A stretch of DNA of 32,097 bases from CALSPH01 sp041690035 (GTDB lineage Bacteria; Bacteroidota; Bacteroidia; NS11-12g; UBA955). The notes beneath the pieces were generated by a model. The model did not search any database and had not been told where the DNA came from. It saw only the letters and a list, made by a program, of their open reading frames with translations. The stretch lies in assembly GCA_041690035.1 (NCBI GenBank), contig JBDNFC010000103.1, forward strand, positions 1 to 32,097. Reading direction: 5' to 3'. A program made the position numbers and the translations under genes. Positions 1 to 7,054 of the stretch are shown piece by piece (within the stretch, counting starts at the first letter, position 1; each line of letters opens with the position of its first letter).

Positions 1-2
1 AT

Positions 3-80
3 ACTAGTATTGTTAAAAAAATAGGTTATAACTGCGGCACTAAATGCAATTGGAATGCTAAAAAAGCAGGCTGGACTTTT
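3..80 (+). repeat. Copy 1 of near-identical intragenic repeat
   Basis: This 78-bp block in the T9SS gene recurs at 270-347 with only about three substitutions, two of them at synonymous positions. The sequence after each block diverges quickly. The spacing is 267 bp (89 codons), so the copies are in frame. Confidence 0.9.
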
Positions 81-830
81 GCCAATAAAGATTGCAAATA
101 CACTTTTACTGCCAATTCAATGATTGATTCTAATTGCTTTTATTTTGCTTGGTATAGCGGTAAAACACTTTTGGGCACTGGAAAAACATACACTACAACT
201 TTTTCTACAAATGATTCGGCAGAATATAAATTAGTAATAAAAAATCTATGCGATTCTACTTGCGTTGACACTAATATTGTTAAAAAAATAGGTTATAACT
301 GTGGCACTAAATGCAATTGGAATGCTAAAAAAGCGGGCTGGACTTTTATAAAAAAAGATTGTAAATATATTTTAGAAGCTACAAACTTAAAAGATAGTTG
401 TACAACATATACTTGGCTAAACTTTGGAAAAGTAATAGGCACCGACAGAATTTTAACTTATGACCATAAAGGAAAGGACTCTGTAGAAATATGTTTAAAA
501 CTGAAAGACACTTGTAAGAATTGTGATACGTTTATTTGTAAAACATTATTTAAGCCTTGCCCAGTTGGAATGGATAAACGATTTAACCAAAGCGAGGATA
601 TTAAAATATATCCAAACCCATCAAATTCAGGATTTGAAATTGAGAAACTGATTGGTAAAAAATTTACTTTAACAATCTTTAACATTATGGGTTCAGAGGT
701 AAAAGTGCAGCAAACCGAAAACACAAATAGTGTTTTTATAGACACCAAATCCTTGAGCAATGGTATATATTTTATTCAATTAAACTTTAATACAACACTC
801 CAAACTTTAAAAATAGTTGTTCAACACTAA
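3..830 (+). CDS. T9SS-exported repeat protein, C-terminal part (5' end outside window)
   Basis: The reading frame is open from base 3, so this is the 3' end of a longer gene; the ATG at 120 is internal. The visible part holds two copies of a Cys-containing unit, 89 codons apart, each beginning with the same block (IVKKIGYNCGTKCNWN). Such units resemble PKD/Ig-like adhesin repeats, but I cannot name the family. The last ~75 residues, from IKIYPNPSNSGFEIEKL to the end at LKIVVQH, form a typical type A T9SS C-terminal sorting domain: the YPNP motif, a G-x-E core, then SLSNGIYFIQL. This signal sends proteins through the type IX secretion system to the cell surface or medium. The many Cys residues suggest disulfide-stabilised extracellular domains. 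Secretion is well supported; the actual function is unknown. Confidence 0.85.
   Translation, partial: TSIVKKIGYNCGTKCNWNAKKAGWTFANKDCKYTFTANSMIDSNCFYFAWYSGKTLLGTGKTYTTTFSTNDSAEYKLVIKNLCDSTCVDTNIVKKIGYNCGTKCNWNAKKAGWTFIKKDCKYILEATNLKDSCTTYTWLNFGKVIGTDRILTYDHKGKDSVEICLKLKDTCKNCDTFICKTLFKPCPVGMDKRFNQSEDIKIYPNPSNSGFEIEKLIGKKFTLTIFNIMGSEVKVQQTENTNSVFIDTKSLSNGIYFIQLNFNTTLQTLKIVVQH
270..347 (+). repeat. Copy 2 of near-identical intragenic repeat
   Basis: Partner of the block at 3-80, in the same frame, encoding the segment around KKIGYNCGTKCNWNAKKAGW. The similarity ends sharply on the 3' side, which suggests recent duplication or gene conversion of one part of the repeat unit. Confidence 0.9.
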
Positions 831-1157
831 ATCAAATTCATAAAGTTTGTTATAAATTGATATTAAAAATTTATGCCACAAAAGTATTAGTATTTAAAGG
901 CTTAGTATTTACAGAATATAATAAAAATGTTTATTACTGGCAAAGGATTGTATTAATTAGTTGAATGTGATTTAGAATAATTGATAAATTAATAGAGTAG
1001 TAACAAATATCGATTTATAGAATTTGGTGTTTTATAATCTAATAAAAACGTTTGTGGATTATAAAAAATGCTCCTTTAAGCAATTATTTTAAATAAAATA
1101 AAGCCCTAACTAAATATATTTTGAAACAAAAACAAAAAATATTTGTAAAACTATAAC
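831..1157. other. AT-rich intergenic region with one inverted repeat
   Basis: No coding frame or RNA gene can be supported here. The stretch is very AT-rich. It contains a perfect 10-bp inverted repeat (TTTTATAATC at 1030-1039 and GATTATAAAA at 1057-1066, 17 nt apart). No GC-rich terminator follows the T9SS gene. Confidence 0.6.
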
Positions 1158-1181
1158 TAATATTGCAATATTGCAATATTA
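1158..1181. promoter_or_regulatory. 24-bp perfect palindrome, probable ArsR operator
   Basis: The 24 bases equal their own reverse complement; each half reads TAATATTGCAAT. The octamer ATTGCAAT occurs twice in direct orientation inside it. It ends 10 bases before the arsR start codon, where autoregulating ArsR/SmtB repressors bind. Its left arm, TAATATTG, matches the Bacteroidota -7 consensus TAnnTTTG at 7 of 8 positions, so bound repressor would block the promoter. The palindrome is seen directly; the operator role is inferred. Confidence 0.8.
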
Positions 1182-1191
1182 ATATAAAGTG

Positions 1192-1518
1192 ATGGGTACT
1201 ACCAAAACAGAACATTTTACAGATAATCAAAACACAATTGCATTAATTGCCAAAGCATTAGGACACCCTGCCAGAGTGGCAATTATAGAGTATCTAATGA
1301 CGGTTGATGCTTGCATTTGTGGCGACATAGTAAATGAGCTGCCCTTGGCGCAGCCAACAGTTTCGCAACATTTAAAAGAATTAAAATCTGCTGGACTAAT
1401 TAAAGGAAACGTAGAAGGAAATGCCATTTGCTATTGTATTGATGAAAAAGCAATAGAAAAACTTAGTGCGTATTTTGCAAACGTAACCGCTAAATTAGCA
1501 ATTAAGAAGTGTTGTTGA
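1192..1518 (+). CDS. arsR: ArsR-family metalloid-responsive repressor
   Basis: A 108-residue winged-helix protein of normal ArsR/SmtB length. A GTG lies at 1189 directly before the ATG at 1192; I chose the ATG. The DNA-binding helix-turn-helix lies in the segment LPLAQPTVSQHLKELKSAGL. Just before it is a Cys-x-Cys pair in DACICGD, at the place of the As(III)/Sb(III)-sensing cysteines of the classical ELCVCDL motif. The protein ends in KKCC, which may supply further thiol ligands. Family knowledge: the apo-dimer represses its own operon and As(III) binding releases it from DNA. The perfect palindrome just upstream and the downstream ACR3 pump support this role. Confidence 0.92.
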   Translation: MGTTKTEHFTDNQNTIALIAKALGHPARVAIIEYLMTVDACICGDIVNELPLAQPTVSQHLKELKSAGLIKGNVEGNAICYCIDEKAIEKLSAYFANVTAKLAIKKCC

Positions 1519-1560
1519 TTGCAAGTAGGCAATAGCTAGATATAATGAATACTCAAAAAA

Positions 1561-2028
1561 ATGAAATTATCCGAAATAAAAAAACACCTAAGCGGTGCAG
1601 AAACAGTAAATTTTGAACTTCAAAATGGCACTATGGTGCCTCAACATTTTCACGTTACCGAAGTTGGCGTTGTAACCAAACATTTTATAGATTGTGGCGG
1701 AATAGAAAGAAATGAAAAAGTTGCAAACTTTCAACTTTGGGACGCTAACGACTTTGAACATCGTTTAAAACCTCAAAAATTATTAAATATTATAAGGCTT
1801 TCTGAAAAGATTTTGGGAATGAAAGATTTAGAAATTGAAGTAGAATACCAAGCCGAAACTATAGGCAAATATGATTTAGATTTTAATGGAAAAAACTTTG
1901 TTCTTGTGGCAAAAAAAACGGCTTGTTTAGCTGCTGATGCTTGCGCACTTCCCCAAGAAAAACTGAAAGTTAAATTAGCAGAAGTTATATACCAAAACGC
2001 TTGTAAACCAGGCGGAGGATGTTGTTAA
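1561..2028 (+). CDS. DUF6428-family protein of the arsenic operon, Cys-rich tail
   Basis: 155 residues with no signal peptide or membrane segment. The sequence looks like the DUF6428 family that I recall beside arsR in Bacteroidota; its biochemical role is not known to me. The N-terminal two thirds hold conserved-looking His/Glu/Asp segments (MVPQHFHVTEVG, FQLWDANDFEHRLKP). The C-terminal part has cysteines in TACLAADACALPQ and ends in NACKPGGGCC, resembling thiolate metal-binding sites. It lies 42 bp after arsR and 6 bp before the arsenite pump, so it is surely co-transcribed. A role in binding As(III), or passing it to the pump or the repressor, is inference. Confidence 0.75.
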   Translation: MKLSEIKKHLSGAETVNFELQNGTMVPQHFHVTEVGVVTKHFIDCGGIERNEKVANFQLWDANDFEHRLKPQKLLNIIRLSEKILGMKDLEIEVEYQAETIGKYDLDFNGKNFVLVAKKTACLAADACALPQEKLKVKLAEVIYQNACKPGGGCC

Positions 2029-2034
2029 AAAATT

Positions 2035-3105
2035 ATGACTGCTAATAATTGTGCCCCAGAGGTAGAAAGAAAAAAACTGAGTTTCTTAGACCGATTTTTA
2101 ACCCTATGGATTTTTGTTGCCATGGCAATAGGGGTTTTAATAGGTTATGCTATTCCTTCTAGCAGCAATTTTATCCATTCTTTTTCTAACGGAACAACCA
2201 ATATTCCTTTAGCAATTGGCCTAATTTTAATGATGTATCCGCCCCTCGCAAAAGTAAAATATGAACAAATTGGCGAAGTGTTTAAAAACATAAAAGTACT
2301 TGGTGCTTCCCTATTTTTAAATTGGATTATTGGCCCCATTCTTATGTTTATTTTAGCGCTTACTTTTCTTCAAGGCTACCCAGAATATATGGTAGGTTTA
2401 ATTTTAATTGGTTTGGCTAGATGCATTGCAATGGTAGTTGTTTGGAACGATTTGGCAGACGGAAACCGAGAATATGCAGCAGGATTAATTGCCTTAAATA
2501 GCCTTTTTCAAGTTGCATTATACAGTGTTTATGCGTATATTTTTATTACTGTGCTTCCCCCAATTTTTGGCTATAAAGGTTTTGAAGTAAATATTAGCAT
2601 TGGTCAAATTGCCGAAAGTGTGGGCATCTATTTAGGAATTCCTTTTGCTTTGGGAATTATTAGCCGTTTCTCCCTTATTAAATTAAAGGGTGAACAATGG
2701 TTTCAAGATAAATTTGTGCCATTTATATCACCCATTACCTTAATTGCACTTTTATTTACCATTGTAATAATGTTTAGTTTAAAAGGAGAACTTATTGTGC
2801 AAATTCCATTAGACGTGGTTCGCATTGCGATTCCATTAGTTATATATTTTGTGGTTATGTTTGTAGTAAGTTTTTTTATAGGAAAATACTTTGGTGCAGA
2901 TTATTCCAAATCTACAGCAATTGCATTTACTGCAACAGGAAATAATTTTGAATTGGCCATTGCGGTTGCCATTGGTGTTTTTGGCATAAACAGCGGCCAA
3001 GCATTTGCAGGCGTTATAGGGCCTTTGGTAGAGGTGCCCGCATTAATTGCATTGGTAAATGTTGCCTTTTGGTTTAGAAAAAAATATTTTACTCAAACTT
3101 TATAA
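2035..3105 (+). CDS. acr3: ACR3-family arsenite efflux transporter
   Basis: A 356-residue membrane protein with about ten hydrophobic segments, the normal size for bacterial ACR3 (often named arsB). Recognisable family features are the segment LARCIAMVVVWNDLADG with the conserved membrane Cys (residue 130) and the C-terminal GPLVEVPALIALVNVAF with the conserved Glu; these Cys and Glu residues are known to be needed for transport in other ACR3 proteins. It exports arsenite, as As(OH)3 or its anion, across the inner membrane using the proton-motive force. It starts 6 bp after the DUF6428 gene and ends 6 bp before the phosphoesterase gene, so all are one transcription unit under ArsR. No arsC or arsA is visible. 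Confidence 0.93.
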   Translation: MTANNCAPEVERKKLSFLDRFLTLWIFVAMAIGVLIGYAIPSSSNFIHSFSNGTTNIPLAIGLILMMYPPLAKVKYEQIGEVFKNIKVLGASLFLNWIIGPILMFILALTFLQGYPEYMVGLILIGLARCIAMVVVWNDLADGNREYAAGLIALNSLFQVALYSVYAYIFITVLPPIFGYKGFEVNISIGQIAESVGIYLGIPFALGIISRFSLIKLKGEQWFQDKFVPFISPITLIALLFTIVIMFSLKGELIVQIPLDVVRIAIPLVIYFVVMFVVSFFIGKYFGADYSKSTAIAFTATGNNFELAIAVAIGVFGINSGQAFAGVIGPLVEVPALIALVNVAFWFRKKYFTQTL

Positions 3106-3111
3106 AAAAAA

Positions 3112-3885
3112 ATGAGAATAGCGTTATTCAGCGACATCCATTCTAACCTTCCGGCATTAGAAGCATTTTTTAAAGACCTTGAAACCACAAAACCCGATGC
3201 CATTTATTGTTTGGGAGACTTGGTTGGTTACAATATTTGGCCAAATGAAGTAATAAATGAAATAAAAAAAAGAGGCATTCCAACCATTGCAGGAAATTAT
3301 GATTTTGGGGTGGGCAGAACTTCGGAAGATTGCGGCTGCGCCTACAAATCAGACGAAGAAAAAACAATGGGCAGTAAGTCTATTGCATTTACAAACCAAT
3401 TAATTAAGTCTGAAGAACGCCACTATTTGCGCACACTTCCTGCTCATATTCAATTAGAATACCAGTTAAACAAGGACCATTTATTCTTATTAATGGTACA
3501 TGGCAGTCCACGAAAAATAAACGAATATTTATTTGAAGACCGCGAGGTAAAAAGCATGTTGCGCATATTTGAAACTGCAAATGCCGACCTTTTGTTTTTT
3601 GGACATACTCACAAACCCTATCACCGTATTTTTGAATATTACATTAAAGGACAAACTGCATTTCGCCATGCCATTAATATAGGGTCGATTGGCAAACCCA
3701 AAGACGGAGACCCAAGAGGTTGCTATGGTTTAATTACCTTAAACGAAAACAGTTGCAAGTTTGATAAAGACAGCATAAAAGTTGAATTTATACGCGTAGC
3801 ATACGATGTAGAAAAAGCTGCTAAAGCAATAGAAGAAAGCACTTTACCAAATGCCTATGCCGAAATGTTGCGAAAAGCATATTAA
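3112..3885 (+). CDS. Calcineurin-like metallophosphoesterase, last gene of ars operon
   Basis: 257 residues with all motifs of the YfcE/MJ0936-type metallophosphoesterase fold: D-I-H (residues 8-10), GDLVGY (35-40), GNYD (61-64), VHGS and GHTH. In the third motif the usual GNH(D/E) histidine is Tyr, a variation common in this branch. These enzymes use two metal ions to hydrolyse phosphodiesters or phosphomonoesters; the substrate here is unknown. Directly after GNYD is a segment with a Cys-Gly-Cys pair (DCGCAYKSDEEK), which could bind a thiophilic metal. It follows acr3 by 6 bp, so it is probably expressed on arsenic exposure. Why a phosphatase belongs there is not clear from the sequence. 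Confidence 0.85.
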   Translation: MRIALFSDIHSNLPALEAFFKDLETTKPDAIYCLGDLVGYNIWPNEVINEIKKRGIPTIAGNYDFGVGRTSEDCGCAYKSDEEKTMGSKSIAFTNQLIKSEERHYLRTLPAHIQLEYQLNKDHLFLLMVHGSPRKINEYLFEDREVKSMLRIFETANADLLFFGHTHKPYHRIFEYYIKGQTAFRHAINIGSIGKPKDGDPRGCYGLITLNENSCKFDKDSIKVEFIRVAYDVEKAAKAIEESTLPNAYAEMLRKAY

Positions 3886-3902
3886 GAACCAAAAATCCAC
3901 AT

Positions 3903-3917
3903 TGGTAAAATTTACCA
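3903..3917 (+). terminator. Possible weak terminator after the ars operon
   Basis: A TGGTAAA/TTTACCA inverted repeat lies 18 bases after the phosphoesterase stop codon and is followed by a T-rich stretch with TTTTTT near 3929. The arms are almost contiguous, so only about five pairs can form around a loop. Confidence 0.3.
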
Positions 3918-3987
3918 TTTGAAGTTGCGTTTTTTGGAATTTATCTTTTAAAATCAATTTTTTTAAATACCTATCCAACTAATTATG

Positions 3988-3995
3988 TACTTTTG
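3988..3995 (+). promoter_or_regulatory. Bacteroidota-type -7 box with adjacent G7 tract
   Basis: TACTTTTG matches TAnnTTTG exactly. Its last G is the first of seven G residues (3995-4001), covering the expected transcription start of the DUF2130 gene. No good TTTG is present 20 bp upstream, so the assignment rests on the -7 box alone. Confidence 0.5.
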
Positions 3996-4038
3996 GGGGG
4001 GTTTTAGACATCCTGCCATTTTATGTTTTTAATGGCTA

Positions 4039-5517
4039 ATGCAAAACGAAATTATTTTAATAAACATGAACGAAATTATATGCCCAAATTGCCAAAAAGC
4101 TTTTAAAGTGGATGAAGCTGGCTTTGCCGAAATTCTTAAGCAGGTTAAAGATCATAAATTTGAAGAAGAATTGCAAACTAGATTAAATCTTGCTGAAAAA
4201 GATAAAGAAAGTGCAGTTAGTTTAGCGGTAGCTAACGTTAAAAATTCTCTTCAGGAAGAACTTACAAACAAAGAAAAAGAATTGATTCATTTTAAAGCAC
4301 AAAGTGATAAAAATTTAATAGAACAATTAACAGAAAAGGATACGCTGTTAGCAAATTTGAAAGCAAAAATTGAAAATGCTGACAATGATAAAAAACTTTC
4401 GGTGGCGGATGCTATTCAAAAACTCGAAAGCGAAAAAATTGAAAAAGATAAAGAGATTGCTCAATTAAAAGCAACCAACGAAATAGCATTAGCTAAAAAA
4501 TTATCTGAAAAAGAATCAACAATTATAGAATTAAATTCTAAAATTAATAGTCTTGATATTGAAAAAAAATTAGCTGTTAATGAGGCTGTCAATTTAGTAG
4601 AAAAACAAAGAGACGATTTAGCCAATAAATTAATACATAAAGAAACAGAAACACAATTGCTTGAAAAATCATTAAATGAAAAATTTAGTGATAAAATGAA
4701 AGTTAAAGAGGAAGAAATTAGAATGAAAGAAGAGGAGATTTTACGATTAAAAGATTTTAAATTAAAACTATCTACTAAAATGGTAGGAGAAACGCTTGAA
4801 CAACATTGCGAAATAGAATTTAATAAGCTTCGTTCAACGGGCTTTCAAAAAGCATATTTCGAAAAAGACAATGATTCAAAGTCAGGCAGTAAAGGCGATT
4901 ATATTTTTAAAGAATCAGACGGGTTGGGCAATGAAATTATTTCTATTATGTTTGAAATGAAAAATGAAGGGGATGAAACCGCAACAAAAAAAAGGAATGA
5001 AGATTTTTTTAAAGAGCTAGATAAAGATAGAATGGAAAAAAAATGCGAGTACGCTGTGCTCGTAACCCTTTTAGAAGCTGATAACGAGTTGTATAATGCA
5101 GGAATTGTGGATGTTTCGCACAAATATGATAAAATGTATGTGGTAAGACCTCAATTTTTTATTCCAATTATTACACTTTTAAGAAATGCAGCAATGAATT
5201 CTTTACAATATAAAGCAGAACTTAATTCAATTCGAAATCAAAACATTGACATTACTAATTTTGAAGACAACATAAATATTTTTAAACAAGGTTTTGCAAA
5301 AAACTATGAATTAGCCAGTAGACAATTTAAAACTGCAATGGAAGAAATAGATAAATCTATAGACCACCTGCAAAAAACTAAAGAATCCTTATTATCTTCT
5401 GTCAATAATCTAAGAATAGCAAACAATAAAGCCGAAGATTTAACCATCAAAAAATTAACAAAAGGTAATCCTACCATGACCGCAAAATTTAAAGAATTAA
5501 ATACTGAATCCGAATAA
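4039..5517 (+). CDS. DUF2130-domain coiled-coil protein, possible PD-(D/E)XK nuclease fold
   Basis: 492 residues. An N-terminal CPNC knuckle (residues 15-18) begins a putative zinc site. Residues ~35-245 are a long Lys/Glu-rich coiled coil, and ~245-385 form the globular DUF2130 domain. That domain holds an E-rich helix (ETLEQHCEIEFNKL), then GDYIF (D287) and FEMKNE (E306, K308). This is the order and spacing of a PD-(D/E)XK nuclease core, so DNA or RNA cleavage is plausible but unproven. The C-terminal ~100 residues are helical again. A second ATG at 4066 (residue 10) gives MNEIICPNCQ and may be the true start. It is a single-gene unit, convergent with rpoN. The biological role is unknown to me; a repair or defence function is speculation. 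Confidence 0.75.
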   Translation: MQNEIILINMNEIICPNCQKAFKVDEAGFAEILKQVKDHKFEEELQTRLNLAEKDKESAVSLAVANVKNSLQEELTNKEKELIHFKAQSDKNLIEQLTEKDTLLANLKAKIENADNDKKLSVADAIQKLESEKIEKDKEIAQLKATNEIALAKKLSEKESTIIELNSKINSLDIEKKLAVNEAVNLVEKQRDDLANKLIHKETETQLLEKSLNEKFSDKMKVKEEEIRMKEEEILRLKDFKLKLSTKMVGETLEQHCEIEFNKLRSTGFQKAYFEKDNDSKSGSKGDYIFKESDGLGNEIISIMFEMKNEGDETATKKRNEDFFKELDKDRMEKKCEYAVLVTLLEADNELYNAGIVDVSHKYDKMYVVRPQFFIPIITLLRNAAMNSLQYKAELNSIRNQNIDITNFEDNINIFKQGFAKNYELASRQFKTAMEEIDKSIDHLQKTKESLLSSVNNLRIANNKAEDLTIKKLTKGNPTMTAKFKELNTESE

Positions 5518-5550
5518 AATCAAGCGAGTATTTGGAGCTAGAATAAATTC

Positions 5551-7014
5551 TTAGATCTCTTTTCTCATTCTAGCAACAGGTATCTCCATTTGCTCTCTAT
5601 ATTTTGCTACCGTTCTTCTAGCAATGCTATATCCTTTCGTTTTTAGTATTTCCATCAAGGCCTCATCTGGCAAAGGCTTCTTTTTATGCTCATTTTCTAT
5701 TGCATTTTTGAGTATTTTTTTTACTTCTCTATTACTCACTTCTTCACCCGCACTATTAGTTATAGCTTCCGAGAAAAAAAACTTCAAAGATATTATTCCA
5801 AAATCCGTTTGCACATATTTACTATTTGCTACCCGAGAAATGGTTGATATATCCATTTTAATATCCTCTGCGATATCTTTTAAAATCATCGGTCTTAACT
5901 CAGTCTCATCGCCATCTATAAAAAAGTCATGCTGTCTATGCACAATTGCTTCCATTGTTGCCAATAAGGTATTCTGTCGTTGCTTTACACTGTCTATAAA
6001 CCACTTTGCTCCGTCTAATTTTTGCTTAATATATTGGGTAGCATCCTTTAAGCCTTGATCTTTTTTTTGCGATTTATCATAGGCATCTAGAGTTTCTTTA
6101 TAAGATCTCGATATTTTTAACTCTGGCGCATTGCGTGAATTTAGATTTACTTGCAATATACCCTCTTCTTCTGAAACAATGAAATCTGGTACAATATAAT
6201 CTGTTTTAACCATAGAAAATGATGTTTGCCCGGGTCTTGGGTTAAGCCTAACAATCTCTTTCATAGCTGCTTTTAATTCATCCTCGCTTATTTTCATCCC
6301 TGCAAGTATTTTTTTGTAATGTTTTTTTCCAAAAGCCTCCATAAAGTCATTGATTATAATCAAGGCATGATCAATAGCTTTATTATTTCCAGTATCTTTT
6401 TTATACAATTGCAGCAATAAACACTCTTGCAAACTACGTGCACCTATCCCTGCAGGATCAAAATTCTGAATTTTTACAAGCACCTTTTCCAACTCATCTT
6501 CTGTTGTTTGAATATTTTCTTTAAAGGCAAGATCATTTACAACTGCTGCTAATTCTCTTCGCAAGTAGCCATCTTCTTCTAATTGTCCAATCAAATATAT
6601 AGCCAATTCCTCATCCCTTTCTTTAAGCAAAGAGCTTTTAGCTTGACTTGTTAAATATTCATAAAAACTAATGTTTTCAGAAATTGGTATCTCCTTATTG
6701 TCTTCCTCATTATAATCCTCGCTTAAATGAAAAGCTGCACGATCTCCACCATCATCATTGCTCAAATAATCATCTATATTTAAGGTATTCATACCTGCTT
6801 CTTCGGCATTATAATCATCATTTTCTTCTCTCAAATCTTCTTTTTGCTCTCCAAATTCATCCTCGTTCCCTTTTTCTAGTGCGGGATTATCTAGCATTTC
6901 CTGATCTAGTTTTTGCTCAAAATCTAATGTATTCATCTGTAACAGCTTGATAAACTGTATCTGTTGAGGAGATAATTTTTGCGATAATTTTTGACTTAAT
7001 CCTTGTTTCAGCAT
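5551..7014 (-). CDS. rpoN: RNA polymerase sigma-54 factor RpoN
   Basis: 487 residues, normal for RpoN. The N-terminal region I is the Gln/Leu-rich activator-interaction segment (QKLSPQQIQFIKLLQMNTLD). A strongly acidic stretch follows at ~50-115 (region II), then the core-binding and HTH regions. The signature RpoN box ARRTVAKYRE lies near residues 465-474, close to the C-terminus, and reads the -24 promoter element. Sigma-54 needs AAA+ enhancer-binding activators, none of which is encoded in this window. The gene is divergent from asnS with a 40-bp gap, and a TAAATTTG -7 box on its strand lies in that gap. Confidence 0.95.
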   Translation of the reverse strand: MLKQGLSQKLSQKLSPQQIQFIKLLQMNTLDFEQKLDQEMLDNPALEKGNEDEFGEQKEDLREENDDYNAEEAGMNTLNIDDYLSNDDGGDRAAFHLSEDYNEEDNKEIPISENISFYEYLTSQAKSSLLKERDEELAIYLIGQLEEDGYLRRELAAVVNDLAFKENIQTTEDELEKVLVKIQNFDPAGIGARSLQECLLLQLYKKDTGNNKAIDHALIIINDFMEAFGKKHYKKILAGMKISEDELKAAMKEIVRLNPRPGQTSFSMVKTDYIVPDFIVSEEEGILQVNLNSRNAPELKISRSYKETLDAYDKSQKKDQGLKDATQYIKQKLDGAKWFIDSVKQRQNTLLATMEAIVHRQHDFFIDGDETELRPMILKDIAEDIKMDISTISRVANSKYVQTDFGIISLKFFFSEAITNSAGEEVSNREVKKILKNAIENEHKKKPLPDEALMEILKTKGYSIARRTVAKYREQMEIPVARMRKEI

Positions 7015-7029
7015 CTTAGTATTTTAGCT

Positions 7030-7037
7030 TAATTTTG
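7030..7037 (+). promoter_or_regulatory. -7 box of the asnS promoter
   Basis: TAATTTTG fits TAnnTTTG exactly, 17 bases before the asnS ATG, giving a very short leader. The weak -33 match TTTC (7006-7009, 20 bp upstream) falls inside the first codons of rpoN. Confidence 0.55.
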
Positions 7038-7042
7038 CAGTA

Positions 7043-7050
7043 CAAATTTA
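7043..7050 (-). promoter_or_regulatory. -7 box of the rpoN promoter
   Basis: On the minus strand TAAATTTG fits TAnnTTTG exactly, 28 bases before the rpoN ATG. It is only 5 bp from the opposing asnS -7 box, so RNA polymerase can hardly occupy both at once. No TTTG lies at the right distance upstream. Confidence 0.5.
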
Positions 7051-7054
7051 CAAC

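Noticed and set aside
120..830. T9SS gene starting at the ATG at 120
   Set aside because: The same frame is open to the left edge and encodes the same repeat unit, so the gene begins outside the window.
1158..1181. Palindrome as an insertion-element end or phage attachment site
   Set aside because: It is unique in the window, has no integrase or transposase nearby, and its position fits an ArsR operator.
5624..6950. Plus-strand open frames opposite rpoN
   Set aside because: Antisense shadows of rpoN with unnatural composition (runs of Ser, His and Leu); the minus-strand protein is unmistakable.
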